In this document: piece after piece, positions 25,501 to 35,500 of the stretch
Position numbering within the stretch: the stretch's first letter is position 1
How the letters are laid out: each line of letters begins with the position of its first letter
Assembly: GCF_030704535.1 (NCBI RefSeq)
Contig: NC_081818.1
Span: 6,086,501 to 6,150,500, forward strand
Direction: 5' to 3'
From: Vitis vinifera
Taxonomy: Eukaryota; Streptophyta; Magnoliopsida; Vitales; Vitaceae
Length of the DNA stretch: 64,000 nucleotides
Notes under the pieces: model-generated
Databases searched by the model: none
What the model was told of the DNA's origin: nothing
The model's input: the letters and a program-made list of their open reading frames with translations, nothing else
Program-made: the position numbers and the translations under genes

Positions 25501-27955
25501 ATCTGTCAGCTGCCCCAGCCGAGGACACCTTTCCAGCCGTTGATCGATCTTCAACTTCCCTCTTTCTGCCAGCTATCCCCGAGTGAGCCTCAGCCAAATG
25601 CCGAGTTAACTCGCCCATTTTTCTAGCCTGCATGCCATCTTCTTTCCCTACCACTGTAACTGAGACTGTGAAGTCCCAACCCCCATCTACCACCTCAATC
25701 AAAGCGGGAAGCACCGATCTTTCTTTCATAACAACTCTCACCCTAGATTTGCTTAGATAAAAAATTTTCAGTGTACGCCAATCTATCTCTGTCACCGTCC
25801 CCCATTGCTCCATGATTTTCTTCAAGTGAACCTCAGACCATAAATGGAATGGTAAGCCCCTTAACTCAATCCAACCTTCCTTGAATTTCCCCTCTATTTC
25901 TGAGTTTTCCTTTGGCGACCATCTTCTCAACAAGACTGTATTTCCTCCTTTAATCCTGATGAACCTTGACTCGTGTAGTGATACAACCTCCTCTAAGGTT
26001 TCTACAAAAAACAATCTTTTTCCTCCGGCGAATGGAACCACTGTCACCACGCCTTTGTGCCCTAACCTTCTCGCCATAGCCCGACCAACCTCATCCCAGT
26101 TAACAAAATCATCGTGACATTCGCACACCACGACCCTCGCCCATCTCCCTACAGAAACAAGGCCGCCTCTCCTCGGTCTTTCTTCTTTGACTACATTCGC
26201 GAAGGACCGTTGCAAGGGACCCGCGAGTTTGTGCAAATTCCTTCCTTTCCTGCTCTGCCTACCTTTTTCGTCAAAACCCGAGGAGGGGACCACCAGCATT
26301 GAATACAACGCTTCCTTCAAAAGTTCCCATCCCCTGCCATTGTCCCCCTCAGGTATTACCAGAAAGGTTGACTTCCTTCTGGATGCGAATTCTGATAATT
26401 TTATATACTTGCCATGTTCGTTGAAGCCAACCTCCAATAGATGAACTCTGTTCTTTCCTCTAAATTTTCTGTTGAAACCCATAAAAATCTTCATCTCAAT
26501 GGCCTTTGTCAATTGTTCTATCAACCAGCTAATCTCTTCCTTCTCAAAACCTAAGACGAAGACAGAGCCTTTACCGTGCTCTGTTATTGAACACCATCTT
26601 CCTCCGATTTCTCCCTTGAAACTTACCCAGAATGTCTTCCTCTCCACTGAGACCTTCAAGGTCCTTCCCATACTTGTGCAAAAACCCAAGAGTATTGAAA
26701 CCAGGCCTAGGGGGGGAAGTAGAGTAGCTGGGTTGGGTTGGTTTGGATCAAAGATTGATCCCTCTCTCTTCTTAGCAGTGCCAATCTTTTTCCTTGAAGC
26801 TAGGTCCTTGGAACTCAGTGATCGACCTAGACGCAGCGTTTGGAGAAGGAACGATACAGTGCACTGGTGTAAACAGAGATCAAGACACCAGTAAAAAAAA
26901 AAAAGTGCCGAGGCGGAATGTGGTAACTTTTACTTATATGCTACATGGTGGATGAGCTTGTGATCATCATGGAGAGTAACCTGAAATGGAGTGAAGGAAC
27001 TTCATCCTTTCCTTATGTCTTCCTGTGTGGTAAACACATAGACAGAAGTGCATCCTCTAGTTATGGCTTCCTGTAAACTAGGTCCAAAATATCGGGCTTG
27101 GCTATATGGATACACAGGAGATAGTATAATACTAAACAATGTTAAGCAGGATTCTTCCACTTGCAGGGCATCTTATAAACAGAAGTTCAAATTTGAGTTA
27201 CGATACCATACCAAAAGTATACAATGAATTTTTTTGTGCTTGTTTAAGGACATGCAGATGAGACGGTTATTTCAGTATGCTGATTTGCATCCCCGCTTAG
27301 GTAGTTTACATGATTGAAGTGGTCAAACAGGTGTGCATGGATGCCTGCTATTAACTGCTGATTTTTGTGAAACTTTTCAGATTTCAAGTGATGAGGCCAT
27401 TGAAACTGCTGGGCTTCTTGCATTAAAAGAAGGTTTGCTGGTATGTTGACAATAGCATACGGTCTCTTTGATGGTACAGTGTGTTGCTTTAACTCCTGAG
27501 AACTTCCCTTCTTTTACATAATTTTGGGATTCTTTTTGGCAGGTAGGGATATCATCTGGTGCTGCTGCAGCTGCAGCAATTAAGCTAGCTGAGAGTCCAG
27601 AAAATGCAGGCAAACTCATCACGGTGTGTAGTGGGCTTTACCATTTAGACCGATATCAATATAGGATTTGATTTATTTTACCCCAATCTCCAGATCAGAA
27701 TCGTTCACTGTTGATTCAAAACCAGCCTGAAGTAGGCCCATGCATATTGGTGTTTCTTCTGTTTTTGTCATTGCTCCGTCATAACTCAAATCATCCAAAT
27801 ATTCATGATTGTCTTTCCAATCCGATTCCATTAACCCTTTGTCATCTACTTTTGTTACCGTGCAGGTGATTTTCCCCAGCTTCGGAGAGCGCTATCTGTC
27901 TTCAGTACTGTTTGATTCCATAAGGGATGAGGCTGAAAACATGAAGTTTGATTGA
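16587..27955 (+). CDS. OASTL: Cysteine synthase / O-acetylserine(thiol)lyase-like, copy 3
   Basis: Ten exons join in frame: 16587-16625, 16711-16820, 16974-17031, 17521-17784, 17864-18001, 18097-18148, 19645-19724, 27381-27440, 27543-27623, 27866-27955. They give 323 residues, the normal cytosolic length, with no transit peptide. Key features are the PLP lysine K48 in EPCSSVKDR, substrate loop TSGNTG (76-81), phosphate loop GTGGT (183-187) and SSG (271-273). The residue before the phosphate loop is alanine ([10 protein letters not shown]180), where I recall serine in main OASTLs and alanine in the Arabidopsis CYSD/DES1 branch. [13 protein letters not shown] and LITPGK also point to that branch. 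It may therefore act as a cysteine synthase or as a cysteine desulfhydrase; sequence alone does not decide. Intron 7 is about 7.7 kb because of an antisense LINE, which may lower expression. Confidence 0.93.
19194..19256. repeat. Purine-rich (GAAA)n-type tract in intron 7 of copy 3
   Basis: A run made almost only of G and A (gaaggaaaaag... then repeated aagaaa and gaaaa units). The matching tract in copy 4 (about 52710-52757) is a little shorter, as expected of a slippage-prone sequence. Confidence 0.8.
20312..20329. repeat. LINE-1 target-site duplication, left
   Basis: GGTAACTTTTACTTATAT, 18 bases, is repeated exactly at 26922-26939 and occurs once at the empty site in copy 4 (53821-53838). 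Confidence 0.95.
20442..24125 (-). pseudogene. LINE-1 ORF2: endonuclease, reverse transcriptase, zf-RVT (two stops)
   Basis: Starts [16 protein letters not shown] at 24125. The AP-like endonuclease part (about residues 1-230) shows the QETK, YGPN, GGDFNVI and SDHWPI motifs. The reverse transcriptase follows with [32 protein letters not shown] and the catalytic FADD (about residue 686, near 22060). The C-terminal zf-RVT finger has [18 protein letters not shown] near 20800-20850. The frame runs through 1228 codons but TGA occurs after GLGIGKIP (codon just left of 21534) and after YPRLF (just left of 21246). Homology continues in the same frame past both, so these are plain nonsense mutations. 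The second aligns with arginine in the other LINE, consistent with CGA to TGA decay of methylated DNA. Confidence 0.93.
24173..26689 (-). CDS. LINE-1 ORF1: DUF4283-type RNA-binding protein
   Basis: An open frame of 838 residues, the first protein of a plant L1-type LINE, thought to bind the element RNA. The N-terminal third carries the DUF4283-like region ending in [15 protein letters not shown] and [15 protein letters not shown] (about residues 250-285). The remainder is Ser/Gly/Lys-rich and looks disordered. I see no CCHC zinc knuckle. The start at 26689 aligns with that of the second LINE (both have VERK.F.V near the start). No stop or frameshift is present, unlike ORF2 of the same element. 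Confidence 0.88.
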   Translation of the reverse strand: MGFCTSMGRTLKVSVERKTFWVSFKGEIGGRWCSITEHGKGSVFVLGFEKEEISWLIEQLTKAIEMKIFMGFNRKFRGKNRVHLLEVGFNEHGKYIKLSEFASRRKSTFLVIPEGDNGRGWELLKEALYSMLVVPSSGFDEKGRQSRKGRNLHKLAGPLQRSFANVVKEERPRRGGLVSVGRWARVVVCECHDDFVNWDEVGRAMARRLGHKGVVTVVPFAGGKRLFFVETLEEVVSLHESRFIRIKGGNTVLLRRWSPKENSEIEGKFKEGWIELRGLPFHLWSEVHLKKIMEQWGTVTEIDWRTLKIFYLSKSRVRVVMKERSVLPALIEVVDGGWDFTVSVTVVGKEDGMQARKMGELTRHLAEAHSGIAGRKREVEDRSTAGKVSSAGAADRLMEWRGGQKAGNDPGRTRGTKWTEEGNNWPPTFFNSKFKRLKAGGDGPKQAGKVKAQSNLVDEIWASKHSSGAQSFSKPRPMSENDVGWKREAPGRGSIQQMGQESGGKQNSSWMGPSHSASHVAKGKEKVGYEDSELQRRDPTVMRGSKKLWNVLLPSSSESRQGNRSREAPVTAEGSPTSSDSLSVEEVAEVGSLVFQGGSEEGTTPTEEIEEQRNTPRVPFMSKEKEKMRNNAIREDGEGVKGFVGYSHSGSSVADHPSYHENSEKGLIFGGDCGLTKVGIFQVSAHHSSQPSLPLRYPFSGVAPPYQSPFDPDLSISAFHSQFPMKNRVLTENCLKKKDVGDHRLGYVGNPNHVEVESQMAGMNLMSKSFNYDMTNSNSPHGVPILGAVSKGDSDFSQMSGFHIEGLSPSKMAKVCEVLSSLDIKVYSRRKNRIAIGN
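26922..26939. repeat. LINE-1 target-site duplication, right
   Basis: Exact 18-base copy of 20312-20329, adjoining the 5' end of the antisense LINE. Confidence 0.95.
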
Positions 27956-28739
27956 GTTATTACTTGATCTGGGAAGAGCCTTGCTAGTTTCATTAGCCTT
28001 TTCCTTCACTTATCATTTGGCTGGAATTACACTAGAAACCTATTGATCTCTGCATTCCACTGTGGACTAGTCGAACGAATGATGAATTAATTTACTCATA
28101 GCGATGAAGTTTGAATTTGATAGCCCTTATCTTTCCAGATGCTTCAATACACCAGGGGACTAAATACATCAGATCAACAAGTTCTTTCTTATATAAAAAA
28201 AAAGGTATAATTTGGGCAATACAAAGCTAATGAATGAAGAAAGGTGGGTTTAGAGGCAGATGGTATCAGGTGAAGAGCCGTGGTCATGACCATCATGGTG
28301 AGGCAAACTGGGAAGAATGTGAATTCAAGTTCTCAACAAGGCCCTTCAATGTCCCTCTTCCCACCTGAAAATCTGAGGATAAAATAAACAAGTTTCTAAT
28401 TGACATGTTGTATTCCAGAAAATCAATTTGTATTACATTAACTCTTAAACCACTCAAAAAGTGGCAATGAGGGAGTAGTGAATGCTTGTCTCCTCATTGC
28501 AAAACACGCGCGCACACACACACGTACATATATGTGTATATATATTTCTATAATGTACACACTAGTTTACAATAAAATGTTCATCTATGAAGGAAGTGAA
28601 AAAATTCCTTACCTAAAACCTTCCTGTGAATTCAGACCCAAAAAAGACAACAAGAAAAAAGCTCATATGAACAAATAAATGTTGGCAAACGTGAGCATGG
28701 CCTTGGCCTTGGTCTTTTGGAACAGCATCCTTCCATGCA
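27956..28739. other. 3' flank between copy 3 and the MON2 fragment
   Basis: Intergenic sequence shared with 54855-55641, including a short CG/CA/TA repeat (about 28505-28550). The first ~240 bases also match the flank of copy 1. Open frames here carry no family signal. Confidence 0.6.
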
Positions 28740-30737
28740 TCAGCTGGTCACGCCAATTTTTTGGAGTGACAATTCTGTGGCAATGAGTCTAAGCAGTACT
28801 TGCACTAGTTCTCTTACTCTAGCTTCCCTGCTCATGGAAAATAAACATCTATATGAATAAACTAGTTCAGGCAGCATGATATGTCTTCATTTTTTCTTGT
28901 TCACCATTTGCAAACACGAAAACATATCCGTCATCCATTATTATTATTTATCACTTAACAGAGCCTTATCACAGACATCAGTGTTGCCATATGACTCGAT
29001 TCGCTCCATGTTTGCTAGAAGTATTATGTTGCCTCTTATTGGATCTCTTATTGGCCTTTGTTGCCCTATCTCACCAACTTTCCCTCCCTCAGTGCCACCA
29101 CAAACTTTTTACTCGTTCATTTGTTTTTAATTTGATTCTTTTCTTCTCATGTCGCTCATCTATCTCAGTATTCTTATTTTGACACTTTCTCTAAATGCCA
29201 AGGCATTTCCTAATTCAATTTCCTTATAATTTGACAGGTACTCATCAAGTACAAAGAATCTGGGGGGATGACTCGATTCCATCCCTGATTCCCTGCCATT
29301 CTAATTCAAGGAGCAACACAACTTCAATCTCCACCTCCTTGTGGATGACCAATTGAAGATACAGTGTGTTGCTGCACCATATTGCATGTCTTCAATCTGA
29401 TGAAACAACATTGCATGTTTTCAAGATTCATGAACATAAGGTGTAAGCCATATGACTTCATAATTTATGTTTGCCATCTACCCCTACAACCTTTTTTCCT
29501 GGCTTGGGGTTGGTTGCTTGGAAGGTTTGACACTGGACATGACAGTGGCAGATTGAAAATCAGAACATGTGGTGACTGTTGTAAGGGTTTTCTGTAGTCA
29601 CAGCAACCCTCCATTATGAGCCATTGTAAATTTATAATATTATGTAAACAATGTAACCTTAAGTTGTCTAATAATGATTAAATTTTCCTTAAAAATACTC
29701 TCTGACCTTGAGATAACTAGCTCACAAAAGGATGCAAAAAGAACAAGTAGATGGGGACGCCTGTCATGATTCTCCTCTGCTAGGCCTCCCTTTAAGTATG
29801 GATGTAGAGGAAGAACAGATGCTGTTTCTGGATGAATTACCAGACGGGCCAGCTCTTTAAGTACAAAAATAATTTCTTCTAGCCTTGCTGTTGGCAGTGG
29901 ACGTTCACCTGCAGGAGCAGTGATGTTTCAGAATGAAAAAACCTGGGAGGCAAAAAGAACTCAAGGAGCAGTAAAGGTGTATGATAACTAGAATACAAAA
30001 AGCTATACAAGCAATGCACCTAATTCATTCTCATCAATCAGAATTCAAAATTTGTTCACATCTGGTCATGAGCACCATGATTGAGATTTTGCTAACTTCA
30101 GATCTTGTTGAGTTCCAATCGTTGGCTTCACCATTGTAACTGAAAATTAATTATAAATGTGTCAACAGACAATGGGTTTGAAATATAGAACCTCCAGAAT
30201 AAAGGTCTAGAGAAATTGGATGGTGTTCCCTTCAAAACCAAATAGGGCTGTGATTCAATTACAGAGTGTGCATTACAGGAGATGTTCAAATGGTCTGGCA
30301 TGTAGTATAAACATAAAATAATAGTTGATGGGACTACACAATAGCTCAAGACATGTAAATAATTTTCAAGATAATTTAATTGCCACATTAGAAACACTTC
30401 ATTAACCCATTTTGACAAAAGGAAGTGGTATTGGCTTGCAGGTCCATAAAGCAGCAGACAGATATTCAAAGAAAGCTGACAGGAATATCATATATTAGCC
30501 ATGTTCTACAGTACCATCTGAGAGACGTTACATTTACCCTATCTCATAGGGAACAAATTGATCAAGTGCTTTTAACATTGACAGCCATCTACTGAAGCAA
30601 TATAACAAACCCATTATTTAAATATTTAAATGCAACTTTAGAATGATGGGATTCATGTCATGCAATGAGATATTACCTGCTTAAGGAAAATAGCTTCTGC
30701 AAGCAAGTTAATGAGAATCTGCTACAGTGAGAAGGCA
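28740..30737 (-). pseudogene. MON2: MON2 3'-end fragment carried by the duplication
   Basis: Holds counterparts of the last four exons of MON2 at 55642-57714: 28740-28827 (ends in TGA, C-terminus reading REARVRELVQVLLRLI), 29707-29908, 30020-30139, and the 3' part of the next exon from 30677 to the break at 30737. The exon 30020-30139 is 5 bases shorter than its intact partner (120 against 125), which shifts the frame, and the donor after 29707 reads gtcag instead of gtaag. No upstream exons or promoter are present, because similarity to MON2 stops at 30737. It is a dead fragment copied from the locus at 55.6-57.6 kb. Confidence 0.93.
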
Positions 30738-31049
30738 GAAGTTCTGAAGGAGTTAGAATTTGCAATGGTCAGAATCGCTGAGTTTAGGACTCAGGCAGAG
30801 CAGGCAGTAAGCATGGCTGAGATGGCTGAGAAAACTAAAGCAGCACTTGAGGAACAACTAAGGCAGTGGCAAAAGCAGAGGCAAAGAAGAAGAGCTGCTT
30901 TAGCAGCACTCTGTAAAGAGTCTGTCCGTAAGGAGAACAATATTCTTAAATTTGAGCAGACTCCTGCAACATATCAGCCATTGAGTAAGGTTCTCAACAT
31001 AATTGTAGTCTACCTGGAGAATTTCAGATATTTTGTCCTATTTAAGTAA
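30738..31049 (+). pseudogene. WEB-family coiled-coil gene fragment (C-terminal part)
   Basis: An open frame of about 100 residues reads AEVLKELEFAMVRIAEFR, then MAEMAEKTKAALEEQLRQW, KQRQRRRAALAAL and YQPLSKVLN. The heptad-rich, Ala/Glu/Lys composition and the final PLSKVLN resemble plant WEB-family (DUF827) proteins, which act in chloroplast movement. The 5' part is missing: left of it lies the MON2 fragment on the other strand, and the only ATG in frame (30711) lies in antisense MON2 sequence. I read it as an orphan exon at a duplication junction. The WEB assignment rests on composition and short motifs only. Confidence 0.6.
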
Positions 31050-32348
31050 TTGTGTATGGCATAAACTTCTTCAAGGACTTCCAACTTATTTCTCTTTTAG
31101 CTGATTTGGTCCAAGGCCTATTTAATAGGTAATTATATATTCCTCTCATGTGATTTACAGCATTTTAATAAGGTGGAAGGAACAAGTGATCCCTTCTCTT
31201 GCTACCAGTTGATCTCCAGACTTACCCTCCTCGTTCCATCAACTAATCTTATTCTCGTATCTTGTTCGTGAGATTGAGAAAAATAAATATCGTTATGGAT
31301 TCTTCTAATTTCTATGTATATTAAACTGATACAGTATCATATATTTTCTTACTTTATACACAAGTGACCAAAGAAAAAAACAAAAGTAAGATAAAAAATC
31401 TAGGCATATAGACCTTGGTGTGCTTCTCATGAGGGTTACTAATTCACCTAGAACTTGTCAAATTCCATATATGTTCATGTAGCAAAATATTTAAGATTTA
31501 CATTAATGTATCCTTATTATAGTATTTGAATATGAGAACAATGGAAAACATGCAAAATACAATTTTAGGCAATTGGGCCACACAAAATTAATCGTTTAAA
31601 GTTGGATGAGCACCACATGGTGAGATTGTTGTAGCCACACTTTTAGGTGTAGCTTGTTAGTGCCGGAGTTGGGTAAGTTACCATATATTTTTCCAGAAAG
31701 GAAATGTGAAGTGAAGTGGAGTAAAATCATGTGAGAAGTTGCCAAGTATATAATGCTGCCAATGCAGTTGATTAGGTAAGTGCATGAAGGCCTAGGACAA
31801 TGGGCAATAGCACATGCACGTCTAGATCAGCATTTTTTTTTCCTCGAGTTTGAACTCATCTTCCATATAAGAGTTTGATCAATAGAACGTAGGGAGGTTG
31901 GGTATGTTTCTTTTCTTTATTGTAATCGTAACAAAACATAAGAATTTTGACAGGATTGATTGAATATTGAGTGCAGTTTGAAGCAATTGAAGTTTGGTTG
32001 ATGCTGGTAATTGAATTTGAGAACTATCCACGTTAAATATGATGACTGTCTGGTTTTCAGTCACTTGTTTCCAACATTATAGTTTAGCATGAAACATAGG
32101 AGTCAAAGTCCCAAATGATCGAGTTTTTAAATGTTGCATCTTGTAAAACCTTTTCTGAAATACGTCATGGTTTGTGCTTAGAAATATGCAGACATTGTAA
32201 TATTTCGTTTCCTTTAATTGGTTCAAGCTAGGATCATAGAAATAGAAGATTTAGAGGGTATTGGGTAAATCCACTAATTTAATTTAAGTCATTAAACATA
32301 TTAAATGTGATAAAATAATATAAGCATTCTTAGACCAAAACATTAGGC
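31050..32348. other. Intergenic, nothing recognised
   Basis: AT-rich unique sequence with no convincing exon on either strand, no inverted ends and no clear repeat partner in the window. Confidence 0.5.
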
Positions 32349-32366
32349 CAGCCACTCCTCTATGTT
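32349..32366. repeat. LINE-2 target-site duplication, left
   Basis: CAGCCACTCCTCTATGTT is repeated exactly at 38645-38662. The last two T's could also belong to the tail of the element. Confidence 0.93.
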
Positions 32367-32551
32367 TTTTTTTTTTTTTTTGATCAGAAACGAAGAAGAT
32401 TATATTAATAAAAGAACAAATACAGGAGAGAAAAAAGAGACAAAAGAAAGAGAAAAAAACCAAGGGAAGGATGAGAGGTCCTTCCTACACAAGAACCAAG
32501 GAAAAACACCTAACAAAAGAACTCTAAAAACAAAAGAAACCCCAACAATCT

Positions 32552-35500
32552 TCAAACACTTGAAACGCAAACCCCAATCCAATTGAGTTGTAGAATGCTT
32601 AGAGGAACTCCTCTAAAAGCTTCAGTACAAGAAGCCCATAGAGAAGAATAAAACCGGATCAAATCCCAAACCATCTCTTCCGTTCTCCTTTTATCCTCAA
32701 AGATTCTATTATTCCTTTCTTGCCACACCATCCAAATCAAAGTAAGGCAAGCAATTTGCCAAAGTGTCTTGCCTCTTAATGAGTTCCCCAAGCCTTTAAA
32801 AGAAATAACCAACATGTCCTCAATGCTCCTTGGAGGGACCCAAATCACACCTACTAGATTGAACAACCTGTGCCAAAGTCCAATGGTAACGGGACAATGA
32901 AGAAAAAGGTGGTCAATCGACTCTCCATTTCCTTTGCAAAGAATGCACCATTGAGGACAGAGGGCTTTGTAGGGTCTTCTCAATTGCAACTTGTCATTAG
33001 TGTTTACCTTACCATGTGCTACTAACCAAGCGAGGGCCTTAACCTTTGAAGGGACTTTTGAGCTCCATAAAAACTTGGCCGGAAGGAACATTAAAGGATT
33101 TGAAACTTTTGACAAGGCATAGAAAAAAGATTTCACTGAAAACGAGCCTGACGAAGACAAAGACCACGCTCTTGAGTCTGATGAAGAAGGGGAAAGAAGC
33201 ACAGAATGAAGGGAGGACATTAATCTCTGAAGGAGATCAATTTCTGAATTCGTTAGATTGCGACGAAAGTTAAAATTCCAAGACAATGGTAAGGAATTGC
33301 CAAGGACATTTGAGACAGTAAGGTTTTTCACAAAAATAACTCTGTAGAGATCAGAAAATTGAGAACACAAAGTTTGGTTTCCCCACCAAAGATCTTCCCA
33401 AAACCGAATTCTCTCCCCATTGCCCACCACTAGGCGGACAAAAGGGGAGAACTCTTGGAAAACTTGAGCAATAGCCTTCCAAGGACATCTGTGAGACCAT
33501 CTAACCACCATGTTGGCGTCCCATCCATTAGGATGTGTCCCATATATACTCGCAATAACCTTATGCCAAAGACCGCTCCTTTCTCTAGGGAACCTCCAAA
33601 GCCATTTCCCTAAGAGGGCACTATTTCTCATAGAAGTCTTCCCAAAGCCCAAACCTCCCATATCCCTTGGTCTACTAACAACCTCCCATCTGATTAGGTG
33701 ATCTCTCTTCCCTTCCCCGACCCTAGACCAAAGAAAATCCCTTTGCATCTTCTCAATCTTTGAAGCTATAGATACAGGGATTTTGAAGAGGGAGAGGAAG
33801 TAGCTAGGGATGTGAGACAGACAAAACTGAATTAAAGTAATCCTCCCTCCTAAAGACAAATAGGCCTTTTTCCATCCATCCAGCCTCCTCGAAATTCTCT
33901 CAACCACTGGATCCCAAAATCCTATTGTCTTTGGGTTCCCTCTCAAAGGAAGGCCTAAATAGGACAAAGGCCACTCTGACACTCTGCACTCCAAAACCAA
34001 AGCCAAACTAGACAACACCTCCTGCCTAGTGTTAATATTTGAAATGGTGCTTTTTTCTAAGTTGATTTTTAAACCAGATACTTGCCCAAAAACCAAAAGG
34101 ATAATCTTAAGGTTTTGAAGAAGGTCCAAAGAGGCTTTAGAGAAAAATATGGTATCATCAGCAAACTGTAACAAGGACACTCTAGTCCTATCCCTCCCCA
34201 CAAGGAAACCCTCAGTTATCCCAGTTTCCTCAGCTCTAATCATCAACCTACTTAGAACATCTGCTACTAGAGTAAAAAGGAAAGGAGAAAGAGGATCTCC
34301 CTGTCTCAAACCTCTAGAGGCCTTAACCCAACCCTTTGCATTCCCATTAACTAGGATAGCAAAACTAGAAGAAGATAAACAGCCCCTCATCCAAGATCTC
34401 CATTTCTGGCTGAACCCCTTCCTTTGAAGCACATGATCTAAAAAGCCCCAATCCACATGATCATAGGCCTTCTCAAAATCAATTTTGAAGACTACCCCTT
34501 CCTCTCCTGACCTTCTTTTCTCATCCACCACTTCATTGGCTATCAATACAGCATCCAATATTTGTCTCCCTTCCATAAAGGCTCCTTGAGAGCCAAAGAT
34601 TGTTTCATGTAGAACTTTGCGTAAACGCCCTGATAAGACCTTAGCAATTATCTTATATAAACTTGTAACCAAACTAATAGGTCTATAATCTGAGATTTTA
34701 AAAGTTTGGCTTTTCTTAGGCACCATAGCAATGAATGTCGCATTTGTACTTTGATTTATTACCCCTTTAGTGTGGAACTCAAAAAACACCCTCATAAGAT
34801 CCTCTTTTATCACATCCCAACACTCTTGATAAACTGCTATAGTAAAGCCATCAGGGCCAGGGGCCTTTTCCTTATTCAATTGGAAAACTGCCATTCGAAC
34901 CTCCTCTTCCGAAAACGGTCTATCCAACCAAATTGCACTCTCTTCAGAAATAGGGGCCCAATCAATCCCTTCAATCTTCCAAGAATCACCTTCGGGTTTG
35001 GAATAGAGATTCCCAAAGAAATTTACAATCTCCTCAGAAATAACCTCAATGTTATTTAAAGTCTCCCCTCTCTCAGAAATCAGAGACTTTTTGAACTTCC
35101 TGCTTCTTCTTCCAGTGGCCACTCTGTGAAAAAACTTAGAGTTGCAATCCCTTTTTTTAATCCACTTAACCCTAGATTTTTGTCTCCATTGTACCTCTTC
35201 CTTCAATAACAAATCCTCTAACTCCTTCCTTCTTAAGGTCCTTTCCGAAACCAGATCTAGATTTAAATTCCCTTCTTGTTCAATTCGATCAATTCTGCCT
35301 AAGTCCGTAAGAATATGCTTTTTCCTCTCTCTTAAATCTCCAAAGACCATTGTATTCCACTCTTTCAACTTTGATTTAATAAACTTTAGTTTCCTCATAA
35401 ACTTGTGACCTTCCCAACCTTCAACCGTACACTCTTGCCACCAATCTCTAAACTTCTCTTTAAACTCAGGATGGAGCAATCACATATTCTCAAACCTAAA

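Larger units (their letters stand above)
20330..26921 (-). mobile_element. L1-type LINE retrotransposon (LINE-1), antisense in intron 7 of copy 3
   Basis: A full-length non-LTR element of 6592 bases with a 5' untranslated region (26690-26921), ORF1 (24173-26689), a 47-base spacer and ORF2 (20442-24125). The 3' end is on the left with a very short A tail. Its borders are exact because an 18-bp target-site duplication flanks it and copy 4 carries the unoccupied site. ORF1 is open; ORF2 has two in-frame TGA codons, so it is not autonomous as it stands. It is related to the LINE at 32367-38644. Confidence 0.96.
14611..30737. repeat. Large segmental duplication, derived block (partner 48066-57635)
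   Basis: The block begins at gtgctcagcacgtgtct and ends inside a MON2 exon at gagaaggca. Its partner 48066-57635 matches it along the whole length at what looks like well over 90% identity, except for the 6.6-kb LINE at 20330-26921 and small indels. It contains cysteine synthase copy 3 and a 3' piece of MON2. The partner holds the MON2 3' end in its natural context, so this block is the likely derived copy. Confidence 0.9.

Noticed and set aside
27377-27622. 81-residue frame, - strand, also at 54276-54521
   Set aside because: Antisense shadow of cysteine synthase exons 8 and 9.
28200-28350. SINE or tRNA-like sequence
   Set aside because: Some B-box-like wording (gaattcaagttctc) but no A box at the right distance and no fold.
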